NCBI RefSeq assembly: GCF_023159225.1
Contig: NC_063175.1
Location: forward strand, 4,729,255-4,793,254
Direction: 5' to 3'
Source of the DNA: Perognathus longimembris pacificus
Lineage: Eukaryota > Chordata > Mammalia > Rodentia > Heteromyidae
Length of the DNA stretch: 64,000 nucleotides
Shown here piece by piece: positions 32,170-45,992 of the stretch (the first letter of the stretch is position 1; each line of letters starts with the position of its first letter). The notes below the pieces were generated by a model. It had not been told where the DNA came from and did not search any database. It saw only the letters and a program-made list of their open reading frames with translations. Position numbers and translations under genes: made by a program.

Positions 32170-32282
32170 CTTGCAAGATAAACAGAAAGCCCACAGATTG
32201 GGAAAAGATCTTTAATGGCCATACAACGGACAAAGGCCTCATATGTAAAATATATGCAGAACTAAAAAAATTAAATCCCTCC
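31952..32282 (+). mobile_element. L1 ORF2 tail truncated by junction (copy 2)
   Basis: Same as 15168-15498, but without the upstream RT segment. Confidence 0.9.
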
Positions 32283-32410
32283 TATGAGACTCTTAAGCAC
32301 TCCAAAACCAGAAGTGGAGAAGAGCTGTGGCTCCACTTCTGAGAAACAAGGCTCAGGACAGCATCCATGCCTTGAGAACAAGCACCGCAACTGACCAAAA
32401 AAATAAAAAA
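32283..32410 (+). mobile_element. B1-Geo SINE right half (copy 2)
   Basis: Matches 15499-15626. Confidence 0.7.
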
Positions 32411-32688
32411 GAATTGATTTAGCTAAGACTTTTCCTCTTTCTCTGTCTCTCTCAATCTTGCTGAATTCCTTGATAGTTTAACTTTGAGTAGTTATTTAAT
32501 CCCTTGGACCTATTTCACATGTAAACTTATTTCACATATTAAAGTGATTTAATTCCTTAAATTTACGTCACCTGTAGGTTAGAATAAAAAGCTTTATTCA
32601 TTTTGTAAGACATCCAGAATTTATGAGTAGATACACAAAGTTCTTGGCATGTAATAAGAACTAAACAAACATTCTTTCTCTTCTTCAG

Positions 32689-32804
32689 TTTACAGCATTG
32701 GAAATGACCTAAGATTTGATGTTGGGAAGTATATTCCCAGAGCAACATGGATCTGTGAAGCCCATAATCTGGCCATAAAGGATTTCTACAAATATAAGCA
32801 GTAG
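32689..32804 (+). other. Weak terminal-exon candidate (copy 2)
   Basis: Same acceptor-like tract and 37-codon frame as 15905-16020. The same doubts apply. Confidence 0.15.
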
Positions 32805-33727
32805 GATCTCTAAAGTTTGATATTGCTTCAAATCTAATTTTAAGCAAGCAAAATTATTTTCAGTATTAGATTTATATACTTTGAAATATAAATATTATGT
32901 TCAAGAGCAAAAATACAAAGATACATGCAATGTTTGGAAAGAGAATGCAAGGTCTTACATTTTAAAAATTGGAAAAGAAATATTTTACAGTCTTAAACTG
33001 AAACACCGTTAGTATTTTATCTTAAACGAAAACAGTCTATCTTGGTGCAGATGGCCTAATGCTACCTCATTGCTTGTACTGAAAGAGCATATGGTCTAGT
33101 TACTTGTAAATGTGTCAGTGAAATAATTTAATTACAGTGCTACTATCAAAAATCTGGCATCAGCTCAGATTACAAAAAAAGGTGAATTAGCTGTGTTGAA
33201 AATTATTTGTATTGTTTAGTGGTAGGTATTCCATAAATTTCTAGTCTAACTTGAAAGATTTAACAAATTATTCTTATGTTAGTTTATTCACACAGTTTAT
33301 TCTACTTATACAGGAAATAAACCACAAAATGAACAATGTCAAATGATGACAAAAAATATCAATTTGTTTTCATTGTATTCAATGATTCATAACCATTACA
33401 CAGCTCCTCTGAATGATCAATATTAAAGTTTAGCATGAGAGCTGGAGTCAAAATTTGTGGCTTCATAAATTAATTGGTAATTTATTTCAAACCCAATGCT
33501 GTACTGGGCTGACTATAACCTGAGTCAGAATTGGCCATTAAAACTGGAATCCAGAATCAGGTTCTAAGTAATGTAAACCAAGAATGTAAGACTAACTAGA
33601 AAATAAGCAAAAGGTGGATAGGTGGATTGGGTAGTAGACAATAGTGTTGTCTTGATCATCTAGGATTTATTTTATGATTTTACACGTTCAGTAGTTTGGT
33701 TTGCTACCTGAAAGTTCTAAATAAGAG

Positions 33728-33939
33728 GGGCTGGGAATATGGCCTAGTGGTAGAGTACTTGCCTAGCATGCACAAAGCCCTGGGTTTGATTCCTCATCAC
33801 CACATAAACAGAAAAAGCTGGAAGTGGCACTGTGGCTAAAGAGGTAGAATGCTAGCTAGCCTTGAGCAAAAAGAAGCCAGGGACAGTGCTCAAGCCCTGA
33901 GTCTAAGCCCTAGGACTGGCAAAAAAAAAACCCAAAAAC
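33728..33939 (+). mobile_element. IDL-Geo SINE (copy 2)
   Basis: Matches 16944-17155, with the same target-site duplication. Confidence 0.93.
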
Positions 33940-33971
33940 AAGTTCAAATAAGAGTGATATTGAAAAGCTTG

Positions 33972-35058
33972 ATATGAAAAATGATAATTGAAAAAATACT
34001 CTACATCACTGGCCATAAAGGAAATGCAAATCAAAACAACATTGAGATTCCATCTCACCCCAGCAAGAATGTCATATATCAAGAAAACTAATAATAACAA
34101 TTGTTGGAGGGGATGTGGCCAAAAGGGAACCCTACTTCATTGTTGGTGGGAATGTAAACTGGTTCAGCCACTCTGGCAAGCAGTATGGAGATTCCTCAGC
34201 AGGCTCAATATAGAACTCCCCTATGACCCAGGAGCCCCACTGTTGGGTATCTATCCAAAAGCCCACAAACAAAATCACAGTAATGCCACCAGCACAACAA
34301 TGTTCATCGCAGCACAATTTGTCATAGCGAGAAGCTGGAACCAACCCAGATGCCCCTCCATAGATGAATGGATCAGGAAAATGTGGTACATTTACACAAT
34401 GGAATTTTATGCCTCTATCAGAAAGAATGACATTGTTCCATTTGTAAGGAAATGGAAGGACTTGGAAAAAGTTATACTAAGTCAAGTGAGCCAGACCCAA
34501 AGAAACATGGACTCTATGGCCTCCCTTATTGGGAATAATTAGTACAGGTTTAGGCAAGCCATAGCAGAGCATCACAAGGCCCAATAGCTATACCCTTAGA
34601 AACACATAAGATGATGCTAATTGAAATGAACTCCATGTTATGGAAACAAGTGATATATCACAGTTGTAACCACTTTCAACGTCCTATGTGTATGTGTAGT
34701 TTCTATTATAGATAATGTTTTGTATCACCTTCCTATGTTTGTACCTACACTATCTCTGTAATCTTATCTGAGTATATTGGAAACCGTGTTTACTGGTATT
34801 GGAAGTAGGAAATTCAAAGGGAATACCAAATTCGAGAGACACAGGGTAAAAAAAGAGAAATAACTACAAAAGCAATACTTGCAAAACTGGTGTAAGTGAA
34901 CTGAACACCAGGGGGGAGGAGGGAAAAGGGGGGAGGGAGGGCGGCATGAGGGACAAGGCAACAAACAGTACAAGAAATGTATCCAATGCCCAACGTATGA
35001 TACTGTAACCTCTCTGTACGTAAGTTTGATAATAAAAATTTGAGAAAAAAAAAAAAAA
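33972..35058 (+). mobile_element. 5'-truncated L1 (copy 2)
   Basis: Matches 17188-18274, including poly(A) length. Confidence 0.93.
33988..34542 (+). pseudogene. L1 ORF2 C-terminal fragment, open (copy 2)
   Basis: Same 184-residue translation as 17204-17758. Confidence 0.93.
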
Positions 35059-35503
35059 GCTGGGAGCCAGTGGCTCACACCTATAATCCTAGATACTCAG
35101 GATGCTCACAAGATATGAGGATCACAGTTGCAAGCCAACCAGGGCAGAAAAATCCATGAAACTCTTTTTTTTTGTTTTTTGCCAGTCTTGGGGCTTGACT
35201 CAGGGCCTGAGCACTGTCCTTGGCTTCTTTTTGCTCAAGGATAGCACTCTGCCAACTTGAGCCACAGCATCATTTCTGGCCTTTTCTATATATGTGGTGC
35301 TGAGGAATCGAACCTAGGGCTTCATGTATATGAGGCAAGCACTCTTGCTGCTAGGCCATATTCCCAGTCCCTATGAAACTCTTAACTACAATCAATCAGC
35401 AAAAATGCAGGAGTGGAGCTGGGGCTCAATTAGTAGTGTATTAGCTTTGATTGGAAAACAAAAGTTAAGGGCAGTTCCAGGCCCTGACTTCATGCCCCAG
35501 TAC

Positions 35504-35505
<2 letters not shown>
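35059..35505 (+). mobile_element. B1-Geo SINE split by IDL-Geo (copy 2)
   Basis: Matches 18275-18721. Confidence 0.85.
35167..35372 (-). mobile_element. IDL-Geo SINE nested in B1-Geo (copy 2)
   Basis: Matches 18383-18588. The same ATGAAACTCTT duplication flanks it. Confidence 0.94.

Positions 35506-35506
<1 letters not shown>

Positions 35507-35563
<57 letters not shown>
35507..35563. repeat. (CA)n microsatellite (copy 2)
   Basis: 57 nt, the same length as in copy 1. Confidence 0.98.
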
Positions 35564-35566
<3 letters not shown>

Positions 35567-35893
35567 CTGGAGGATGAATAATTTCTCCAGGAGATGATCA
35601 AGTATAGAAAGCTTCAAAAGCAGTTGTCTCTGGGGATGATATAGTAACATCATGGCCTGAGATAAATATGCTGCATTGAGGGTACCAAGGATGATGTTGC
35701 TTCATACTTCCAAAAGTTAAAAAATTGTCATGAGATTTTTAATATGTTAATAGCTAATTAAAAATTCTAGAAGCTACAAGTCCCATTTTCACAAAAATTG
35801 TCATCATCAAACCAGAAATAGTTAAGAATATATTTAAGAATAATAATCACAGTAGCAGTGATTATACTGACAATAGTGGCAGCAAACACAAAT

Positions 35894-36054
35894 TGTTAAC
35901 TACTGCATCATGCACAGTGCATTGTATTATTTAATCTCCACTGGAATTCTGATAAATATTCTACTGGTCGCATTCCCAAGATAAGGTGCTTTGGAAACGT
36001 TAGGTAAATTAAGATGCTTGAAAGTGACAGATCTGATTTGATAAAATTACATTA
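35894..36054 (-). repeat. MIR-like ancient SINE (copy 2)
   Basis: Matches 19110-19270. Confidence 0.45.
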
Positions 36055-36266
36055 AAATCAGGGTTAACCCTAGCAAGCATAAGCCTCTGAATTTGAACTC
36101 CACTTTCACCGTAAATAAATAACAAAAAAGGATCACAGTTGCCAATGAAGTTTATAAAAGCCTTTATAAATATTTGTACAATTGAGTAATATAATGATGA
36201 TGTACATTTATTGAATATTTAATGTCTCTTAGGCTCAGTATTTAACACTTCTTCCTTTCTTTCTGC

Positions 36267-36479
36267 AGGTCCTGAGGCTTGCAGTCAGGGCATTGGTGCT
36301 ATCTCTGAACTTTTTGGTCAAGTCTAGTGCTCTACCACTTGATCCACAGCTCCACTTCCATCTTTTTGATGGCTAATTGGAAATAACAGTCAGCTCCGCC
36401 TAGGCTGGCTTGCACCTTGATCCTCAGATTCAGCTTCCTGAATAGTTAGGATTACAGGCTTAAGCCTCTGGCCCCTGGC
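36267..36479 (-). mobile_element. B1-Geo composite SINE (copy 2)
   Basis: Matches 19483-19695. Confidence 0.88.
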
Positions 36480-36488
36480 TTTTTTTAA

Positions 36489-37121
36489 ATGCTCTTTATA
36501 ATATCAGCTCATTTACATTTTATAATACCCCAAGAGTCAGGACCAGTATGTGTCAGAGTCAGAATTCAAATGGGAGAACCCATCTGTGCCAAAGGCCTCA
36601 ATGCAAGGGCTTTGCTACAATGTGGATATTTGCATAACTTGAACCTTCCTGATTTCTATTTACTGGAAAGGTTCTATCTGCTGGAAAACATTTGGTGTTT
36701 TCCTTCTCTACATCATAAAGTATTTCAACAGTTGTTGAAGACATTGTACACCAAATTTTATCTCAGGAAATCATTCTCCGTATACATATTCAATTATTTT
36801 CTGATTTATGTCTCAAAAGTACTAACCCTAGAATCCCAGATCTTTGAGATGAAGAGTAACGTGTATGCATCAGAAGGAATTCCTGTGGATCAACTGTTTG
36901 TTGATGTCTGTGTTACCGATGATACTTTCATGTCATGGTTCAGACAACTGTTTGAGTCCCTGAGCATCTCTTTTTTAGGATGCCAATTGCATGACCTTCT
37001 GAGAGATTCAAAGCCCCCTTGGCCCATCAACATGCCCTCCCAAAGAAACCCAGCTGGAAATACTCCTGTCCTTCAATCTCATTCATCCTATCTTATCCCA
37101 GTCCTAATTCTGTTTTCATAA
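36489..37121 (+). other. 210-codon open reading frame, unknown (copy 2)
   Basis: The translation is identical to that of 19705-20337. Confidence 0.25.
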
Positions 37122-37582
37122 TTAACCCTGGCTTGAAGATCTGACAAAAGTATACTTGAGCAGAAAAACTGAAAACTGAGGAAAAGATACGCAGATCTAA
37201 ACTCATATGCATTAGCAGACAGGGAAAGGAAGGTCAGCTAGGAGAAATTTACACACAGATTATCACAAAGATATTTTTCATCATAATCAATTTCAAAGGG
37301 ATAACCTATCTATTTTACAGTTATTGATTTTACACCTGTAAAAAACCAACATAGATTGTAGCCATTAATATTTTCATAAAACTGTGTTTTCTAAATTATT
37401 TTCAAAAAGAAGAATGCTTGTCATCAAATTTTACTTGCATGAAATGTTAACTCCCACCACTTTCCTCAAATGATAAAACGATCTCCAAATACATCAACAT
37501 ATGATTGGCTATTGATAAATATCCTAATCAACTTACCAATGCCTCTTTGTGCTAACCTATCCCCTCCCTCTCCATAATGTGC

Positions 37583-37650
37583 CTTCCTTCCTTCCTTCCT
37601 CCCTCTCTCCCTCCCTCCCTCCCTCCCTCCCTCCCTCCCTCCCTCCCTCC
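37583..37650. repeat. (CCTT)n/(CCCT)n tract (copy 2)
   Basis: Matches 20799-20866 in length. Confidence 0.97.
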
Positions 37651-37667
37651 TTTTTCTTTCTGTGCTC

Positions 37668-37890
37668 GCCAGTCCTGGGGCTTGAGCTCAGGGCCTGAGG
37701 GCCAAGTTCATTTGCTCACAGCTAGTTCTCTACCAACTTGAGCCGCTGCTTCACTTGTAGCTTTTTCTTTAGTAGTTTATTGGAGGTAAGAGTCTCACAA
37801 ACTTGGTTACCCAGGATGGCTTCAAACCTCAGTCCTCAGATCTCAGGCTCCTGAGTAGCTATTACACATGTGAGCCACCACCATCCAGAT
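37668..37890 (-). mobile_element. B1-Geo composite SINE (copy 2)
   Basis: Matches 20884-21106. Confidence 0.9.
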
Positions 37891-38423
37891 GTTTATTTTC
37901 CAATTAGTGTAAAATTTGACTAATTCAAAGCAAGGCATAACATTAGATATTGTCTGCACAAAGAAAATGTACTTTTAAGTCTTACCAGTGTTAATGTGAC
38001 AAGTAGTCAACTCCGTGAGAACTTTCGTAATTGGAGACTGTATCTGAGCAACTTGGATATATGCAGGTCCTTTCAATATAGTGTCCCAGGAAAAGGTCTC
38101 AGGAGCAATCTCTCTCTGTGACTCGGGAACACCATTCACAGTGCACTAAAATTCATAAGGGGACAAAGAGGAATGGGAATCTATTAACAAAACTTCATAG
38201 ACTTTTTGCCAATACTCCTTGAATGTATTTAACCATTCAGAAGCCTTTGCTTATCACAAATATTTATGATGCAAGATGCACACCTCCAGTTGCAGGGTGT
38301 GCTCTGTATATTAACTATAACCAAAATTCGGGTCATTTCAACACACCCACTGGACACCTGCAACTTCACATAGTACTAGTTACTAAATATACTACATTTT
38401 TTCTTTCACATTCACTCCTGTGA

Positions 38424-38544
38424 TAGTTTTTAATTTTTCTTTTTATTATCTTTCAGTACTTATACAAAGAGTTAACATTCAACAAATCAGTTTTTATGTG
38501 CAATGCATGTTGAGCAATATCACTCCTTTAACTTATAAATTAGG
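38424..38544 (-). mobile_element. L1 3' UTR fragment (copy 2)
   Basis: Matches 21640-21760. Confidence 0.65.
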
Positions 38545-39168
38545 CACAGTAAAAAATGAATAACAACCACAAAAGAGTGCAGTATACTGAAATAAGATTT
38601 TCAGATCACTACTTTTGAGTCTGGGGCCAATTATTAAACAAAGTAAGAGTTAGTGAAACACAAGCACTGCAATACTAATCTACTAAATTACTAAATACTA
38701 AATTACTCTATCTGATGACTGAGATGACTACGAGGTAACTGACAGGTGAGTGTGATATACTGCATGGACACTCTAGACAAAAGGACAATTCACATCCTAC
38801 GTAGCATGGAGTATAATGAAATGAGAAATTATCATACACTCAAAGCAGTGTGTAATATAAAACTTATGAATTACTCATTTCTGGAATTTTTCCATTAAAT
38901 AGTTTGTAGTTGACTGTAAGTAACTGAAACATTAGAGTTAAACTAAATTGAGGCCAGTTGAGTGCCATGTGCTATGTATTTGGAATTTTTTAACTAAAGC
39001 CTCAAGTCAAAGGCTAAGATTCATGCCCTAGCCAGACCAATTATCAGGGCCTCTTTGGAAAATCTACATTTATACAATGTAAAAGACTGAAATGAAGAAC
39101 TAAACTGACATAGGCCACATACTTTATACTGTTCAACATGGAGGTTTTTAACCTTTCCATTGTTTTCT

Positions 39169-39288
39169 TTTTTAAATTTACTTTATTGCTATATATAAAA
39201 GTGATGTTCAGAAGAATTACTGTTAAATAGTCAGGTAATGAGTTCATTTCCTTTTGCATAGTGTCATCCCTTCTCTCACCCTTGCTTT
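39169..39288 (-). mobile_element. L1 3' UTR fragment (copy 2)
   Basis: Matches 22385-22504. Confidence 0.6.
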
Positions 39289-39293
39289 TTTGG

Positions 39294-39529
39294 GGGGAAA
39301 GGGGTTGGTCATGGGTTTGAACTCAGGGCCTAGATGTTGTCCCTGAACTTTTTCACTCAAGGCTAGAGCTCTATCACTTCAAGCCTCAGTGCCACTTCCA
39401 AGTTTCTGGTGGATAAGTGGAGATAATTGCTGCATAGACTTTTCTGCTCAGGCTGACTTCAAATCCCAATCCTCAGATCTCAGCTTCTGAGTAACTAAGA
39501 TTATAGGCATGAACACTTGCACATGGCTC
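39294..39529 (-). mobile_element. B1-Geo composite SINE (copy 2)
   Basis: Matches 22510-22745. Confidence 0.88.
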
Positions 39530-39688
39530 TTGTTTTATTAACTTAAAAAATTCTCTTCATTTTCTGTTATTTTCTTGCTTCTCTCTCCTTTTTCCTCCCT
39601 CCTTCTTTCTCTCTATTTCTCCTTTACTATTCTTGGTTAAAATATACAAAGGAAGGGAGAGTTCCACTCACTGAGAATACAGTATAAA

Positions 39689-39874
39689 GGACTGGACTGG
39701 TGCTTTTTAGAAATTATCTCACTTGATCTTCAAATGAGATGTCCAGATTTCTGTTTTGAAAAAAAGGAAACTGAGAATTAGGGAATTAGGAATTTGCTAA
39801 AATCAGACGATGAGCTCTAAGAATGGAACTCAATCATGATTTTCTATCTTTCAAAGGCCATGCTACATCTAGCC
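39689..39874 (-). repeat. MIR-family ancient SINE (copy 2)
   Basis: Matches 22905-23090. Confidence 0.7.
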
Positions 39875-40257
39875 CCTTGTATATTTGAGATGAAAAGGAC
39901 ATATGTACAGAGAAAGGCACTCTAAAAGAAGCATGGTGTAACAATAATCACAGATAATACTAATGGTTACTGAAAAAAATTCTCCATTTTGTGAACCCTT
40001 GGGAATATTAACAAGGACATAGGACTAAGGGTGGCCTTTGGGGGTGATGATGGCATTCTTTTTATATAATTGGGGGTGACAAAGGTCAATCGATTCATAA
40101 TATTCACCAACATGTGTAAATAAGATTCTTGTGCTGTACTTAGTGGGAAAATTAAGAAAAATCCATTTTCTTCAAAGTACTCTTTTGTTTCAGTGTTCAT
40201 ATAACTAAATATTAATTTCTAAATATACATTTCCATTAAATGCAGCAGAAGGAGAAA

Positions 40258-40369
40258 GAGGAGGAGGAGGAGGAGGAGGAGGAGGAGGAGGAGAAGGAGG
40301 AGGAGGAGGAGGAGGAGGAGGAGGAGGAGGAGGAGGAGGAGGAGGAGGAGGAGGAGGAGGAGGTGGTGG
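40258..40369. repeat. (GGA)n polypurine tract (copy 2)
   Basis: Same as copy 1, including the AAG interruption (A at 40294). Confidence 0.98.
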
Positions 40370-42988
40370 TGAGGGAAAGGAGGATGAGAAGGAGGAAAGG
40401 CGATGGTGAAAGGGAAGAAGGAGAAGGAGAACTGTTTTATTCTCCAACTCCTTTGCTGAAAATATATGCTTAGTACATGTTTATCATTTTGGAAAGTAAA
40501 AGAATCTTGAATTTTACTGTAACTTGTAATTCTTCACTTTGTTCAAATATTTTTTCTTCCCTGAAAATGAGAAGATATACTATTTATTGTATATACTAAA
40601 ATTCAGCACCCTGGATAGCTTAGAAAAATATTCACCTGCACAAAAAATAGTTGTTTATTAAGAAAAAATTAAAGGAAATATTTTTCCTATACAAAAACAA
40701 GTTATCTATATAATGATGCTAATGGAAAACAATACATTTCAATTTTACTCATCATTAAAAGGAAACATAATCACATTTGCCATTAGGCATTGTTTAAGTT
40801 CTGGAACTTTCCATGCATATGAATGTCAAATGGTAATATCAATTACTTTGTAATCTCTTAAAATGCAGCTGTTCTTGAATTTTTCCTGAAAGTCTCATTC
40901 TTAAACAAACAGTATATAGTCTCCTTCCTCCAGGAATTTTTAGTTTATTGGAGAAGAAAGAGAAGTAGCACATGCTTAAGTCTATCACTGACCTATGTTA
41001 TATGAGTAGTAACAAAATGTAAGATATTCCAGATATCTAACATGGGCAGATGTCAACATATGCTTTTCTAAACTCCAAAAGGTAATGCCATAGGCACAAA
41101 AGAAAGGTAAATCATTATCAGCATCTTTTACTTAAAGAAAGCTAGAAAATATATACATATTTGGGTTTTTAAATATAAAAAGTCAATTACATTTAACTGT
41201 AAAGATATGTTAGCACTGTCCGGAAAATGTATTTATTTTCCAATGTTGCCAAAGACACAGTCATTTACACATCAAGAATCAAAGAGAGTTGCTGCAGTAG
41301 GACTATTAGGGCAGCACATTTCCTCTTTAACGTTAATAGAGTCTCATAAGATGCATATGATTTTTGTCAATTATACTTCTTAGGTCTTCTTTTGAATTTA
41401 AGGGTACTTTTTGACCTTTGTTCTACTGATACAACCCACAACATTTTCAATTTCCACCAAATTTAACTCTTCCTGACACTATGACCAGTTTTTCAAATAA
41501 TAGGTTTGACCTAATTCTTGTAACACTATTAAATTGTTGGTAGAAATATATTCACATTTTACTATTTAAAGCTCTTGATGAGATTTGGGAATGAATGTGA
41601 GCCACTCTGTGAAAGTAGTGATCACTGAAACCTGTGTCCCCAGGCATATAGAAGAGATAACAGGAAAACATAATTCTGCTCTTGGGGAATTTAGCAAAGG
41701 AGGTTAATGACAGTCATCTGTAGAAGGCCTTAAGTTTGCACTGTTCAGAAATGGAAGAAAGTGCTACCTTATTAGACAATCACCTATACCTTCATGATTC
41801 TCCGACACTGTTGTAACCGTCAGAGAGGAATATTAAAGAATTACATAAACCTTTCCTGAACCAATTGTCAACTTGTTTACTGTAGATTAAACACTGCCAC
41901 AGGCTTCTAATGGTTGGCAAGTCACACTGTGGAAAATGTCACAGGGCCTTGCTACCCTACTTGCTGTGCTCTATGGAGCAGAAAATTAAGCCTGGCATAT
42001 TTGGGGGAGGAGTTTTCGGGTTTGTAAGAATTTATAAAAATAGCCATACTTGATACATTCCAGAGTCACATTTGGAAATTAATAGCTCTGAGAAAAATAA
42101 TCTAATTTTATTCCACAGGCTAAAAATCTTAGATCATTCTGATTCAAAAATCTAGCTAATAAATTTTTGGGTTAATAGATTTCTGTTTCTACTTAAAGAG
42201 ATGTACAAAAATACAACAAAATATCTCTTAGCCTATAGCAGTTAAAGATAAATTGGAAAAAAAGAACTGTCTGTGCAACTATACACAATTATTTCAATTA
42301 TTTTGATTCTCCTTGAGTAAAGATAAGTCTAAACATCTAATCATTTATCAATGTATTAGATTTCATTAAGACTAATTTAGATTTGTTGCAAAAATGTGAT
42401 ACTACTAAAGGCATCATTTATCTAAGTAATACAAAGCAGAAATTTATTTTGTTTTATATGTTTGTTCGAATCATTGTATGGTTTAAATAAATAATCTTCT
42501 AGTGAAGAGTTTACTTAGTCATATTTAAATGCATTTTTTCTTTGTGCCGTAAAGAACATATAGTTTGACCATAAAACCACATCTCACAGATTTCTCTGTC
42601 TCACTGAATGTTCCAATCTGGTATAAAACTATGAGACGCTAAAATGTTTAACAGAATTAGATGCTGAAAGAAAAATCTTTAAAGTTCTTTTTTCTAGAGA
42701 AGTTTATATAGCTTTGTAATTTATATCAAGATGTTTATTTGAATCACTCAAAAACATTGACCAATTTCATCAAAATGTGGATAACCAAGTTTCTTCAATC
42801 CAAGTTTCTTTGTTACATGAAATAACAAACTGATCTATTACTTTTCTCAACCTTAAAGTGCAGAATCATATGAGTTCTAGACTCCATTTGCAATAAACAT
42901 TATCAATGTATTATAAATGACAAGAATTTCTCCATGATTTCTCTTTCCTTATCCTCTTACCCTTCATGTTTACGCAGCATTATCATTG

Positions 42989-43094
42989 TTTTTCTTTTTA
43001 TTCTTGTCTTTAAGCAGTTGTACAAAGGGGTTGCCATTTCACAATTTTCTGAATACAGTGTATCTTGATACTGACTTTCCCAGCTATGGCTTGA
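42989..43094 (-). mobile_element. L1 3' terminus fragment (copy 2)
   Basis: Matches 26205-26310. Confidence 0.65.
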
Positions 43095-44221
43095 AAGGCA
43101 AGCTCTGCCTTTTAAAAACCCTATTGATCAAGCTAATAGTATTTACTTAATACCTGCTCAATGGTCCTGTTATTTAGTGTCCAAAATCTTATAGACATAA
43201 GACTTTCATCTAAAAGAGACAAATGTCCCATGATTCCTTCTTGTTTTTTTTTTTACCAAAATTACCTAACATCTGATATGTCCTTCATTGCCTAGCACAC
43301 AAACAACCTCTTCTTAACTTACCTACAACTGACAACCATTTCATAAAGATTAAGGTGAAAAAAAATTCTTCTACATTCACCTACATCACAAAAACTCCTA
43401 ACACACAGTTGGCCTGACATGCTTAAAACATACACGAATTGTTCATGGAAAGATCGTAGTCTTATTTCTTACTTGACTTAATGTTTCTCTGCCAGTAGTA
43501 TTTTGTTAGATGCACGGGTAAGTTCCTAGGGAGCAAAACACTTGTGACATTTTGAGCACTGCACGTTTAAGCACTAAAGTCTTCTGTGCTAATGACAGTG
43601 CCACAACTGGATTAGAGATGTTCTTCACACACTGCTAAAAAGTCAGTACTGCACCTCAAAAGACTGTAATCAAGTACAAATTACCAAACACAAGAGAGTG
43701 AATATATAGACAAAAATTCTTATTCTCTGCAAATTCTTCTGTTTCAAACATAGAATTTAAAAGGTTAAAGATACAAAATACAGTATGACAAGGGTTTTAA
43801 CTGTTTGTTCCCAGTCTCCAGAACTCTGCTGCTTATCTCATGTTTTGCTTGGTTTGTCTTTTCATATTCGTCCTTTTTTTTTGGTCCCAGGAGATAAGTT
43901 GGCTAGTTAATGGCAGATTTCCACTGGGCTGGGGCAGTAGTTCATGATTTCTTGACAACCACTCACCCAGAGTTGACATATTTCAAATGACCTAAAGTAG
44001 CTACATCTGTGGAGTCAAGTTATTACAAGCAACTTCGAGAGAGGGCCTCACAGTAAGCAAAGCAGGCATAACAAGCAGGATCATTCTGGTCCCCATGAGG
44101 CTGCACCTCCATATGAGAGACAGTTGGAAGATTTGGTACATGAGCAAGGGGTAGTGAGTAGCTAGTAGTCAAGACAATACATTCTCTAAGAATTCCACTA
44201 GCAAAAAAGCTGGTGCTTAAT

Positions 44222-44265
44222 TCTCTCTCTCTCTCCCTCTGTGTGTGTGTGTGTGTGTGTGTGTG
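44222..44265. repeat. (CT)n(GT)n microsatellite (copy 2)
   Basis: Same length as copy 1. Confidence 0.97.
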
Positions 44266-45151
44266 CAAATGTGTATTTGGTTCCTTTGTCTCTTTCAATT
44301 AGCTATGAAAGTCTGGTAGCAATAAGAGAAAACCTTTGTTTCTTTGTTTTGTCTTAGAAAAAAATGAGAAACTGATTTAATTTATCTTTTAAAAGAGCAT
44401 TCTGGGCTTATTTGAAGTTGAGAATTGCAGAAGAGAAAAGAGCAAAAGCAAAGACTGGAGAAACATTAGAATTCAGTACCCACTAAAAACATGGCACCAC
44501 GGCATGTGAAAAGATAGCAGTGAGAACTCTGTGACTTCCTTCCATCTCACCTGAAGCAGGTCACAAAACCTTTCTGTGAGGCCCAATATAAAACAAGGAA
44601 AAGAATGTCCCTATGTCTGAAGGCACGGGAATACAGAGAAAAATCCAAATAGTCTTTACTAAGTTATTTCTGGGCTCAGATGTAGGTTTTAAGAGAAGAA
44701 AGACTATAAAGTAGCTATTGTATAACATATATGAACATATGTGTGTATGTCTAAATATATATGTATGTGAACTAAAGAAGATCAAGTTAAAAATATGAAG
44801 TGAAAGCATGATAACAGGATTTCAAGTACTACTAACACAGAAATAGTACTTATAAAACAGAAAACGGAAATCCAAGAGTTTAAAAGAATAATAACTGAAA
44901 TAAATCTCCCTAGAAAAATGAATAGCATATTTGGAGCGGCAGGAGAGAGAAATAGCAAATGTAAACATAGTTCAGTAAGAACTATATTTCTAAGAATAGA
45001 AACTAAGGAAAAAAATGAACAAGGACCTAAGAGACACTATGAAACAGTAACCTGGACAAAAGAAATGTTACAAGCAGAGAGAAGAAGACAGGAACAATTT
45101 TTTGCAGAAATGATAACTAAAAACTTTCTAAATTTGATTTTTCAAACATTT

Positions 45152-45282
45152 GTGCTGAGTGTGCTAGTACACACTTGTAATCTCAGCAATTCTTAGGAAG
45201 CCAAAGCAAGGGGAGCATAAGTTCAAGGTCAACTTGGGCTAAATGACAAACAATCTTAAAAACAGACAAGCAAAAATAAACA
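45152..45282 (+). mobile_element. B1 SINE (copy 2)
   Basis: Matches 28368-28498. Confidence 0.8.
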
Positions 45283-45388
45283 TTTTACACACATCAAAAA
45301 AAACCCACAAAGAATTTTAAGTCAAAGAAACCAAAAGAAATGAACATTTAGGTCTGGCTTTAGATACTGTGTCAGCCAAAGTGTTATT

Positions 45389-45644
45389 CCTCACTGCATA
45401 GTGGGGGAAACTGAAGAGGGTAGCCTTTGATGTTTCAAAGTGGGTCCATGGGGAAGTGATAAGGATACTTAAGGTCTTTAGGGAGAGGCCTTGTGGTTTA
45501 ATCCTAGTGGCTTCATAAGCAAAGAGATACACATATATAATAGACTGGCCAGAGATAGAGCCATTCCTATATCCTGCATCTCCAGAACTGTGAATCAAGA
45601 CAAGTCATTTTGTTCTTCATAGTTCTTCAGGACCTTTTATTACA
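45389..45644 (+). mobile_element. MaLR-like LTR remnant (copy 2)
   Basis: Matches 28605-28860. Confidence 0.5.
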
Positions 45645-45780
45645 ACAACAAAAACAGATTTGCACATCTAGAATCATCAAAGTGAAATCCTAAAACAGAA
45701 AATCTTGAAAGATACATGATAAAAAATGCCTTATATACATAGAAAACATAATTAACATCTGATGTCTCATTAAAAATAGG

Positions 45781-45992
45781 GTAGGCAGGTGCACAAGACT
45801 TACAACTATAATATTAGCAACTCAGAAGGTTGAGATGTGAAGGATCGTAGTTCAAAGCCAATTAACAGAAAAATGTAAGACTGCAGTCATGGCTCAAGTG
45901 GTAGAATGCCAGCCATGAGTAAGAAATCTTACCAAGAAAACCAAGCCAAGAAAGATCACAAGGCCCAGAGCTCAAGCCCCAGTACTGGCATA
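45781..45992 (+). mobile_element. B1-Geo composite SINE, diverged (copy 2)
   Basis: Matches 28997-29208. Confidence 0.8.
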